From: Methanosalsum sp.
GTDB lineage: Archaea > Halobacteriota > Methanosarcinia > Methanosarcinales > Methanosarcinaceae
NCBI GenBank assembly: GCA_007127385.1
Contig: SKZM01000148.1
Span: 1 to 31,867 of the forward strand
Direction of reading: 5' to 3'
Length of the DNA stretch: 31,867 bases
In this document: piece after piece, positions 16,044 through 22,634 of the stretch
Layout of the letters: every line of letters starts with the position of its first letter
How positions within the stretch are numbered: position 1 is the stretch's first letter
The notes under the pieces: model-generated
Told to the model about the DNA's origin: nothing
The model's database searches: none
The model's input: only the letters and a program-made list of their open reading frames with translations
Translations under genes and position numbers: made by a program

Positions 16044-17291
16044 ATGAAGACCACTCAGATTGAATATGCACGCAATGGAGAAATTACTCCTCAGATGAGG
16101 CAGGTTTCCAGGACTGAAGGTATTGCTGAGGATGATATTCTCAGAAGGGTCCTGAACGGGAATCTTGTAATCATGATCCGGGATAATGGGTCCCAGACCG
16201 CGATTGGAAATGGTGCGAGCACCAAAGTCAATGTAAATCTTGGTACATCTTCTGCAAGTATTGATCCTGATGCAGAGGTTGAAAAGGCCAGAGTTGCTGA
16301 AAAATACGGAGCAGATACAATAACAGACCTTTCCATGGGTGGAGATATCGGATCCATAAGAGAGGCCATTTTTAATAATACATCACTTCCAGTAACTACA
16401 GTACCCATTTATCAGTCTGTAGTTGAGAATGGGATAGAAAATATTACGGCTGATGATATACTGACAACACTGGAAGATCATGTTCATGAGGGTGTGAGTT
16501 CTGTTGTACTCCACTGTGTTGAGAGGAAAATGCTGGAAAGTCTAAAGGGCTCAGGACGTATTATGGGAATGGTCTCAAAAGGTGGCTCCTTTACCAGTGC
16601 CTTCATGCTGGAAAATGAATGTGAGAACCCATTCATAGATAATTTTGACCATGTAGTGGATATCCTAAAAGAGAGGGATGTTGTCCTGTCACTGGGTAAT
16701 ACCATGCGAAGCGGCTGTGTATACGATAACCCAGATCCTGCACAGATGATGGAGATAGAGACCAATATATCTCTTGCACACAGGGCGAACCAGCAGGGGG
16801 TGCAGGTCATAGTGGAAGGTCTGGGAGGACACCTGAGTGCATCGCAGATTCCCTTCCATGTCAGGTCCTATAAATCCAGGTCACCATTTCCACTATTTGT
16901 TGCCGGACCCCTGCCAACCGACATTGCACCAGGATATGATCATATCGCTGGTGCTGTAGGGGCAAGTATTGCCAGTGGAGCAGGTGCGGATTACATGTGC
17001 TATATCACTCCTTCAGAACACCTCTCACTTCCAAATCCCCAGCAGGTTCGAGAAGGGCTGATCGCTTTTAAGATCGCTGCCCATATTGGTGATTCTATCA
17101 AATATGGTGCAAGTACAAAGGATCTCCAGCTTGCAAGAAGAAGAGCTGTATTTGACTGGGAAGGGCAGATGGAATACGCACTGGATCCTGACAGGCCAAG
17201 GGAAATGTGTCCGAAAACAGGCCCATGTTCCATGTGCGGGGAGTACTGTGCAATAAAGATCATGGGAGATTATCTTTCTTCTACAGGATGA
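16044..17291 (+). CDS. ThiC-family radical SAM enzyme, divergent (HMP-P synthase or paralogue)
   Basis: 415 residues from MKTTQIEYARNG, the usual ThiC start; a frame beginning at 15996 overlaps metF and is not used. ThiC turns aminoimidazole ribotide (AIR) into hydroxymethylpyrimidine phosphate. Family features are NVNLGTSSA (63-71), TDIAPGYDHI (292-301), CYITPSEHL (319-327), FDWEGQ (370-375) and the cluster cysteines 395, 398 and 402 (CSMCGEYC). Three motifs depart from the classical enzyme: SRGG is SKGG (178-181), LGDGLRPG is LGNTMRSG (217-224), and EGPGHVP is EGLGGHL (258-264). This suggests a paralogue. BzaF-type 5-hydroxybenzimidazole synthases, which also use AIR and would suit methanogen cobamides, are one alternative; a folate- or thiamine-related role is another. 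It lies between metF and a cofE paralogue, seven bases before the latter's ATG. Confidence 0.8.
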   Translation: MKTTQIEYARNGEITPQMRQVSRTEGIAEDDILRRVLNGNLVIMIRDNGSQTAIGNGASTKVNVNLGTSSASIDPDAEVEKARVAEKYGADTITDLSMGGDIGSIREAIFNNTSLPVTTVPIYQSVVENGIENITADDILTTLEDHVHEGVSSVVLHCVERKMLESLKGSGRIMGMVSKGGSFTSAFMLENECENPFIDNFDHVVDILKERDVVLSLGNTMRSGCVYDNPDPAQMMEIETNISLAHRANQQGVQVIVEGLGGHLSASQIPFHVRSYKSRSPFPLFVAGPLPTDIAPGYDHIAGAVGASIASGAGADYMCYITPSEHLSLPNPQQVREGLIAFKIAAHIGDSIKYGASTKDLQLARRRAVFDWEGQMEYALDPDRPREMCPKTGPCSMCGEYCAIKIMGDYLSSTG

Positions 17292-17297
17292 ATGAAT

Positions 17298-18080
17298 ATG
17301 AATGTCAGATCCTCATTACAGATCTATGGCATCCCCACTCCTGTAATTGTACCCGGTGACAGCATTGCGGATATTATCAATGATTCACTGGACAGGGCTG
17401 GAATTATTCTGGAAGATCGTGATGTTCTCGTTCTAGCAGAATCTGCAGTCGCAACAGCTGAAGGAAGGATTGTGTGTCTTGAGGATGTGTGTGTATCCCC
17501 GGTTGCAGACGAGCTTGCAAAAAAATATCTGCTGGACCCCAGGGAAATGGAACTGATCCTGCAGGAATGTGATGAAATCATAGGAGGTGTTCCAGGGGCA
17601 GTTCTTACGATTACTGATGGCACACTCTCTCCTAATGCAGGAATTGACAGTTCGAATGCTCCTGAAGGCCATGTCGTACTGCTTCCCGAAAATCCGGCAC
17701 AGAGCGCATCTGAGATACGGTCAGGCCTGGAGAAGAGTTATTCATGCAAGATAGGAGTGATCATAGGTGATAGCAGAACACAACCATTGCGTCTTGGATG
17801 TGTTGGGATTGCCCTTGCAACCTCCGGTATAAATCCTGTTGAAGATGCCAGAGGTGCATGTGACCTCTATAACAAACCGCTTACGATCACATACAGGGCA
17901 GTGGCTGATAATATGGTTTCCTGTGCCCAGCTGATTATGGGAGAGGCCGGTGAGGGTATTCCCGGGGTGATTATCAGAGGATTTAATACGGATATTGTGG
18001 ATGACCTGATAGAGATGCCATTGTTCTCTCCGGAGGAGTGCATGTATTACAGCAATATATCCCGGACCAGTCTGAAATAA
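17298..18080 (+). CDS. CofE-family gamma-glutamyl ligase paralogue
   Basis: 260 residues of the coenzyme F420-0:L-glutamate ligase family (COG1478-type), which uses GTP and glutamate to form a gamma-peptide. Family landmarks are LVLAESAVATAEGRI, NAGIDSSNA with a metal Asp117, LLPENPAQSASEIR, GVIIGDSRTQPLR with Asp158, GIALATSGINPVEDARG and AVADNMVSCAQLIMGE. In the F420 enzyme of Archaeoglobus I recall DTNGRCFR at the second metal loop. Here it is DSRTQPLR, and GTLSPN replaces the block before NAGID. Together with the folate neighbours this suggests a paralogue adding gamma-glutamates to a folate (a FolC2-like role). F420 synthesis cannot be excluded. The ATG at 17298 follows AGGATGA at six bases; ATG at 17292 is the alternative. 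It ends the folate run. Confidence 0.82.
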   Translation: MNVRSSLQIYGIPTPVIVPGDSIADIINDSLDRAGIILEDRDVLVLAESAVATAEGRIVCLEDVCVSPVADELAKKYLLDPREMELILQECDEIIGGVPGAVLTITDGTLSPNAGIDSSNAPEGHVVLLPENPAQSASEIRSGLEKSYSCKIGVIIGDSRTQPLRLGCVGIALATSGINPVEDARGACDLYNKPLTITYRAVADNMVSCAQLIMGEAGEGIPGVIIRGFNTDIVDDLIEMPLFSPEECMYYSNISRTSLK

Positions 18081-18205
18081 ACAGTAAGTTATATTAAGTA
18101 GCATTTAAAGAATAATTATTGATAGTTTCAATTAGATTTATGCTGATATATTCACCGCAGGTGATGATCAGCGCTTTCTGTCTTCAAAAGGTAGAGGTGG
18201 CAACA

Positions 18206-18313
18206 ATGAAATACAAATGGATTGAAACCTCATGTGGCTTTTTTGCTGTGGAAGATGAAAAAAATAACGATGAAGCTGCTGAAAAAATATCTCAAAAACG
18301 AAACTCCGCTTGA
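18206..18313 (+). CDS. Small 35-residue protein (unknown function)
   Basis: MKYKWIETSCGFFAVEDEKN and so on, 35 residues. It is charged, with one Cys and an N-terminal aromatic-rich patch. The evidence for translation is a strong ribosome site, GAGGTG, six bases before the ATG, one of the best in the window. An in-frame upstream extension to 18119 exists but ignores this site. A short dyad TCACC-GCA-GGTGA lies upstream at 18152-18164. T-rich DNA follows the stop (18320-18339), which could end the transcript. I do not recognise a family, and nothing predicts a partner, although thioredoxin is the next gene. Confidence 0.5.
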   Translation: MKYKWIETSCGFFAVEDEKNNDEAAEKISQKRNSA

Positions 18314-18390
18314 AGAATAGTTTTGCTTTGTTTGTTTATGATAGTTCAATGGGCCTGAACTGGCAGGTTATTGCAATGTGCTTCAAGGGC

Positions 18391-18437
18391 TTATAATATA
18401 TTTGGATGAAAAACTCATATAAGAGTTCTGCTCTTAT
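18391..18437 (+). promoter_or_regulatory. Thioredoxin promoter with inverted repeat at the expected transcript start
   Basis: A TATA-like TTATAATATAT (18391-18401) is followed by seven-base arms ATAAGAG and CTCTTAT with a five-base loop (18419-18437). This places the repeat at about +1 to +20. It could be an operator or a 5' hairpin in the leader. The gene's ATG is 40 bases further on. A second small dyad, AGTTCA/TGAACT, lies just before the TATA box at 18343-18361. Confidence 0.4.
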
Positions 18438-18476
18438 TATAGGTTATAAGTTTTTAAAATCGTACAGGTGATTAAG

Positions 18477-18746
18477 ATGGGCAAACCAATTTTGATGGAT
18501 TTTACTGCGACATGGTGTGGACCCTGCAAAATGCAGAAACCTATCCTTGAGGAACTTAAAGAGGAAATGGGCGATAAGGTAGAAATAAAAGAAATCGATG
18601 TTGACCAGAACAGTGACCTTGCAGGCAAGTTCGGGATACGTGTAGTTCCCACTCTTGTAATAGAGAAGGATGGGTCTGAGGTGAAGAGATTCACAGGTGT
18701 TACCAAGGCAGAGGTCCTCAGGGGAGAACTTGAGAAAGTGCTCTGA
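18477..18746 (+). CDS. trxA: Thioredoxin (small archaeal type)
   Basis: 89-residue thioredoxin with active site WCGPC (13-17) in FTATWCGPCKMQ and the cis-proline segment RVVPTLVIEKDG. It is shorter than the 105-residue bacterial form and matches the compact archaeal class. It reduces disulfides in target proteins, probably taking electrons from a thioredoxin reductase encoded elsewhere. The start at 18477 follows AGGTGA at five bases; the GTG at 18468 overlaps this site and is rejected. Glutaredoxin-like archaeal proteins have CPYC, so the GP pair supports thioredoxin. The gene is monocistronic by spacing: a 73-bp gap with no obvious promoter separates it from the next gene. Confidence 0.94.
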   Translation: MGKPILMDFTATWCGPCKMQKPILEELKEEMGDKVEIKEIDVDQNSDLAGKFGIRVVPTLVIEKDGSEVKRFTGVTKAEVLRGELEKVL

Positions 18747-18819
18747 TCCTCCTTATTTATTTCTCTGAGCCACTTTTTTGATCCAAGTTTTAAAGTAATT
18801 CTGCGGTTGAGGGGTACTG

Positions 18820-19836
18820 ATTCTGAACAAGCTGATCGATCTGGGAGTACTTGCCTTCAGGCAGAAGAATGCTCGGGGTAATTTCAAACCCCATCTATCA
18901 GTAAGATTCAGAGATGCAGGTTCCAGACCCTGCGTATTTTCGATCGATACCAGCCGTACTCCAAAGAAATACTCTCAGCCGGATGCATATCTGATCACCC
19001 ATGCCCATTCGGATCATCATGGTAAGTCCAGTATGCTTTCTGACCTCTCTGTCTGTTCTGATAAAACTGCAACTGCACTTGAGATCCGGTACGGAAAGGA
19101 ATACATGGGAATAACAGCTGGAATATGTGATAAAATCGATGTAGGTGATGTTACTGTAAAGACCTGTCCTACAGGACATACGGTTGGATCTACTGCCTTT
19201 TACTGGGAAAATGATGTTGGAACCCGTATACTTGTGACAGGGGATGTTAAGGATTATTCAATGCTTCCTTCATGTGATGTACTGATAACTGAGGCAAATT
19301 ACGGAGATGTGGGAGATTTTTCATGCTATTTTCAGGATGATATAGAGGGACTTAAATCGATCCTGGACAATGGTGGCAGGGCTGCGTTTGGAGCATATTC
19401 TTTTGGAAAGACACAGAGGCTGGTTCGGCTTTTCAGGGATATGGGGTACAGAGGCCCCATCGAGATGGAGGACGATACAAAGGAACTTACTGAGAAACTT
19501 ATGGATAATCCGGGAGAGCTTGTGTCCATCGGGGAATCCGGTAAAGACGGTATATGTCTGGTACCTCCGTGGAACCTGAAGCTGCTTTCCGGGGATATTC
19601 CCAGGTATGTAATTACAGGCAGATGTGATTACCCCTATCCTTCGATTCAGATAAGTGATCATCTTGATGTTAATGGTCTTATTGATATGGTAAATACCAT
19701 AGATCCACAGATAACTATCGTGTATCACCCCGGTGGCCACAGGCCCCAGTGCTTTGCAGGATACTTAAATTCCATAGGAAAGGATTCAATTTCAATAGGT
19801 GATATCAGTAATGTCCTGAGTAACGAGTTCACTTGA
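18820..19836 (+). CDS. Metallo-beta-lactamase-fold hydrolase, probable nuclease type (non-ATG start)
   Basis: About 338 residues. The catalytic motif THAHSDHHGK is encoded at 18997-19026, and later metal motifs are PTGHTVGSTAFYW, VTGDVKDY and the C-terminal VYHPGGH. The first ATG in frame (19033) lies after HAHSDHH and would remove it. Upstream the frame is open to a TGA at 18808-18810 and encodes ILNKLIDLGVLAFRQKNARG, a sensible N-terminus. No ATG, GTG or TTG occurs there. GAGGGG is followed five bases later by ATT at 18820, with CTG at 18823 as the alternative. The metal set matches MBL-fold enzymes of the nuclease or RNA-processing branch, but there is no beta-CASP domain of usual length, so the substrate is open. 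It follows thioredoxin by 73 bp. Confidence 0.75.
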   Translation: MLNKLIDLGVLAFRQKNARGNFKPHLSVRFRDAGSRPCVFSIDTSRTPKKYSQPDAYLITHAHSDHHGKSSMLSDLSVCSDKTATALEIRYGKEYMGITAGICDKIDVGDVTVKTCPTGHTVGSTAFYWENDVGTRILVTGDVKDYSMLPSCDVLITEANYGDVGDFSCYFQDDIEGLKSILDNGGRAAFGAYSFGKTQRLVRLFRDMGYRGPIEMEDDTKELTEKLMDNPGELVSIGESGKDGICLVPPWNLKLLSGDIPRYVITGRCDYPYPSIQISDHLDVNGLIDMVNTIDPQITIVYHPGGHRPQCFAGYLNSIGKDSISIGDISNVLSNEFT

Positions 19837-19914
19837 AGTGAGAGTGCAAAGTTTTATTAATCACAATGCTTTTATTCTATCATCCTATCAATCTCAGTTC
19901 AGGAGAAACTTCAA

Positions 19915-20292
19915 TTGAAGAACAAAAAGAAATCCAGACCCTCAAAGAAGGAAGATGTCGAAAGTGAAGATCAGAAAGATCCTTTACAGATAAAGGAGAA
20001 GACGCCTGAAGAGAGGAAGCAGGCCCATATTGAGGGAGTTATAAAGACCGCTGTTGCGTCTGTAATTGGTATTATTGCAGGAATAGCGGCATATTTTGCA
20101 CTGGGAAGTGCACTTGATACTGCATGGTATTCAGTTATCATCATAGTTGCCATACTGGCATTTTATCTTCAGCGTGCTGTTCTGCCTGTAATAAAGATCG
20201 ATACAAAACAGTTCGGCCTTAAGGACTGGATATATGTTGAATTCCTTGTGCTGGATTTCTTCCTGGTTACATGGATACTGATGCTGAACTGA
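19915..20292 (+). CDS. EMC6-like small membrane protein
   Basis: 125 residues beginning with a TTG at 19915; AGGAGA lies eight bases before it. A lysine-rich hydrophilic N-terminus (about 1-40) precedes three hydrophobic helices at about 45-65 (VASVIGIIAGIAAYFAL), 72-94 and 103-123 (FLVLDFFLVTWILML). This fits the archaeal EMC6-like family, related to a subunit of the eukaryotic membrane-insertion complex, which I recall being annotated in Methanosarcina. A helper role in membrane protein insertion is inferred, not shown. The gene lies 50 bp before abce1 on the same strand, a ribosome-function neighbour that would suit it. A perfect TCACTT-G-AAGTGA dyad sits at the previous gene's stop. Confidence 0.6.
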   Translation: MKNKKKSRPSKKEDVESEDQKDPLQIKEKTPEERKQAHIEGVIKTAVASVIGIIAGIAAYFALGSALDTAWYSVIIIVAILAFYLQRAVLPVIKIDTKQFGLKDWIYVEFLVLDFFLVTWILMLN

Positions 20293-20342
20293 GCAAATCG
20301 ATTTTTAGCTATCATTTAGCCTAAAGAGTGCAGGAATTTATT

Positions 20343-22109
20343 ATGCGAATTGCAATATTGAATCGGGACAGGTGTCAGCCAAGAAGATGCAGTCATGAAT
20401 GTGAAAAGTACTGTCCAAGGGTCAGGACAGGTGACGAAACAATAGTTTTTGGAGAGGATGGAAAACCCATCATTTCAGAAGAGATGTGTGTTGGCTGTGG
20501 AATATGTATCAATAAATGTCCCTTTGATGCAATTATGATCATTGGACTTCCGGAAGAACTGGACAGGCCAACTCACAGGTATGGTCAGAACGGGTTTGCA
20601 CTCTACGGGCTGCCTATTCCCCAGAAGGGTCGTGTTACAGGTATACTTGGTCCCAACGGAATTGGTAAAAGTACTGCTGTAAAAATACTCTCAGGTTCAT
20701 TAATTCCCAATTTTGGTGAGGAAAAGGGCGATTGGGATTCCGTTCTTGAATATTATTCAGGTACGGCTCTCTATGATTATTTTAGGGATATTATCAGCGG
20801 GAAGATGAAAGTTTCCCAGAAACCTCAGTATGTTGATATGATCCCAAAGGCATTCTCTGGAAAGACACGTGATCTTCTAAAGAAGGCAGATGAACGTGGG
20901 GTATTTGATTATCTGGTGGAGAAACTTGAACTTGGGCATATAATCGATCGTGATATCTCCAAGTTAAGCGGTGGTGAACTGCAGAGAGTGGCAATTGCAG
21001 CATGTGCTGGCAAAGAAGCCGATTTCTATTTCTTTGATGAGATAAGTTCCTATATGGATATCTACCAGCGGATAAACTCTGCAAGGCTTATCCAGGAACT
21101 GGCAGAAGAAAAAGCTGTTATGGTGGTGGAACATGACCTTGCTATACTGGATATGCTGGCAGATGTTATACATGTGGCATATGGTGTTTCTGGTGGATAT
21201 GGTGTCATCACGCATCCAAAGGGTGTGCGGATCTCGATCAACCAGTACCTCAAAGGGTACCTTCCTGAAGAAAATGTGCGCATAAGGCCGGAAGCAATTG
21301 AGTTTGAGGTACATCCTCCCAAAACAGAAAAAGAAATTCATACTATGCTGGAGTATCCATCTTTTTCTCTAAAATACGGTAAAGGATTTCATCTGAAGGC
21401 AGAAGCAGGTAACCTGAAGGAAGGTGAGGTCCTGGGTATTGTCGGTCCCAATGGTATCGGTAAATCCACATTTGTCAGGGTACTGGCAGGTGAAATCGAG
21501 CCTGAAGAGGGGAAACTGGATCTTGATATCAAGGTTTCCTATAAACCACAGTATATTGTAGGGGATTCTCCGATGCAGGTAAGATATTTCCTTGGTCAGA
21601 TAACGGATAAGTTCAATACCAGTTATTATCAGGCAGAGATTGCAAAACCCCTCCAGCTTGAGAAGCTCTATGACCGAATGCTTACGGAGCTTAGTGGTGG
21701 TGAGTTGCAGAGGGTGGCAATTGCAGCCTGTCTCAGCCGTGACGCTGACCTCTACCTTCTGGATGAACCCAGTGCGCATCTGGATGTAGAGCAGAGATCA
21801 ATGGCTACAAAAACAATTAAGAGATTTGCAGAGAATACCAAGAAGACCGCTATGGTTGTAGATCATGATATATACCTGATAGATATGCTGAGTGAGCGAA
21901 TGATCGTTTTTGAGGGTACCCCTGCAGTCAATGGTACAGCAAACTTCCCGACTACCATGCAGCAGGGAATGAACCGCTTTCTCAGCAATCTCAATATTAC
22001 CTTCAGAAGGGATGAGGATACTTCCAGGCCAAGGGTGAACAAACCGGGTTCAAGGCTGGACCGTGAACAGAAAGAAAATGGGGAATTCTATTACTACAGA
22101 TTGGAATGA
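20343..22109 (+). CDS. ABCE1/Rli1 ribosome-recycling ATPase
   Basis: 588 residues from MRIAILNRDRCQ; AGGA lies seven bases before the ATG. The N-terminal iron-sulfur domain has CQPRRCSHECEKYCP and a ferredoxin-like CVGCGICINKCP, giving eight cysteines for two 4Fe-4S clusters. Two ABC domains follow, each with Walker A GPNGIGKST and signature LSGGELQRVA. The Walker B segments read FFDEISSYMD (first) and LLDEPSAHLD (second). The protein splits ribosomes after termination or rescue, and all cluster and ATPase motifs are present, so it should be active. The Pro-to-Ile change in the first Walker B segment is mild. It is a single-copy archaeal gene in general. T-rich DNA follows its stop. Confidence 0.96.
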   Translation: MRIAILNRDRCQPRRCSHECEKYCPRVRTGDETIVFGEDGKPIISEEMCVGCGICINKCPFDAIMIIGLPEELDRPTHRYGQNGFALYGLPIPQKGRVTGILGPNGIGKSTAVKILSGSLIPNFGEEKGDWDSVLEYYSGTALYDYFRDIISGKMKVSQKPQYVDMIPKAFSGKTRDLLKKADERGVFDYLVEKLELGHIIDRDISKLSGGELQRVAIAACAGKEADFYFFDEISSYMDIYQRINSARLIQELAEEKAVMVVEHDLAILDMLADVIHVAYGVSGGYGVITHPKGVRISINQYLKGYLPEENVRIRPEAIEFEVHPPKTEKEIHTMLEYPSFSLKYGKGFHLKAEAGNLKEGEVLGIVGPNGIGKSTFVRVLAGEIEPEEGKLDLDIKVSYKPQYIVGDSPMQVRYFLGQITDKFNTSYYQAEIAKPLQLEKLYDRMLTELSGGELQRVAIAACLSRDADLYLLDEPSAHLDVEQRSMATKTIKRFAENTKKTAMVVDHDIYLIDMLSERMIVFEGTPAVNGTANFPTTMQQGMNRFLSNLNITFRRDEDTSRPRVNKPGSRLDREQKENGEFYYYRLE

Positions 22110-22123
22110 AACCAAATGATTTT

Positions 22124-22168
22124 CTGGTTTATTTTTTAATGATTTGATTTGACTGATTTTTTTTACTG
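22124..22168 (+). terminator. T-rich transcription end after ABCE1
   Basis: A series of T runs (TTTTCTGG, TTTATTTTTTAA, then GATTTTTTTTAC) starts 15 bases after the abce1 stop. Archaeal RNA polymerase ends on U-rich tracts without needing a hairpin, and none is obvious here. The next gene has its own TATA box at 22176. Confidence 0.55.
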
Positions 22169-22175
22169 CTCAAGG

Positions 22176-22269
22176 TATATATAATAGAAAAATCAAAATA
22201 ATTATTGTCCTGCTGGGCAATAATCATATGAAAGCATGATATGATCTCCTGTACAGCTTCTTTGTACAG
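22176..22269 (+). promoter_or_regulatory. Promoter and structured leader of the cytochrome b5-like gene
   Basis: A TATATATAA box (22176-22184) predicts transcription from about 22205. Two inverted repeats follow. The first (22201-22224) could form a ten-pair stem, counting one G-U, with the loop TGCT: ATTATTGTCC and GGGCAATAAT. The second (22249-22269) is CTGTACA and TGTACAG with a seven-base loop. About 37 bases then lead to GAGGGTGG and the ATG. The first repeat overlaps the expected start site, so it may be an operator instead of an RNA hairpin. The second should lie in the mRNA. A leader of about 100 bases is long for this window. Confidence 0.5.
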
Positions 22270-22306
22270 TGAAGACTGGAATGAATACTTTTGAGGGTGG
22301 TAAATA

Positions 22307-22564
22307 ATGGGATCAGATATGAAAGAGTTCACGGCTGAGGAACTTGCAAAATATAATGGTAGAGACGGGAACAGAGCATATGTTGCATATAATGGAAAAG
22401 TGTATGATGTGACTGATAGTTTTCTCTGGGAGGACGGAGATCATCAGGGAATGCATGAAGCAGGTATGAGTTTTGGTGATGAACTTGACCTGGAAGCTCC
22501 CCATGAAGCTGATGTAATGGATGATTTACCGGTTGTTGGAACCTTCAGGAAAAGTTCTGATTAA
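22307..22564 (+). CDS. Cytochrome b5-like heme/steroid-binding domain protein
   Basis: 85-residue soluble protein consisting of a single cytochrome b5-like domain. It has EFTAEELAKYNG, AYVAYNGKVYDVTDSFLW and a region with His positions in HQGMHEAG and APHEADV. In true cytochrome b5 the heme iron is held by two histidines, one in an HPGG loop. Here HEAG and the later PHEADV are the candidates, so heme binding is likely but not certain. The predicted site is close to the class annotated as cytochrome b5 or heme-binding domain in anaerobes. It carries no membrane anchor or signal. GGTGG stands six bases before the ATG. The structured leader upstream suggests regulated expression, and a partner is not visible. 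Confidence 0.85.
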   Translation: MGSDMKEFTAEELAKYNGRDGNRAYVAYNGKVYDVTDSFLWEDGDHQGMHEAGMSFGDELDLEAPHEADVMDDLPVVGTFRKSSD

Positions 22565-22634
22565 TGCCTGAACTGAAAGATATGGACATTATTAATATTT
22601 ATAACTGATATTGGCATAATCACGGAGTTTTTTT

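Noticed and set aside
16044..17291. CX2CX3C spacing in the ThiC-family protein as a broken cluster motif
   Set aside because: I recall archaeal members with the same CSMCGDFC spacing; only the other three motif changes look unusual.
18152..18164. TCACC-GCA-GGTGA dyad as a ribosome-site sequestering hairpin
   Set aside because: No start codon follows the GGTGA, so there is nothing to sequester.
18119..18205. Extension of the 35-residue protein to 64 residues
   Set aside because: The start lacks a ribosome site and runs through a dyad; the internal ATG has an excellent GAGGTG.
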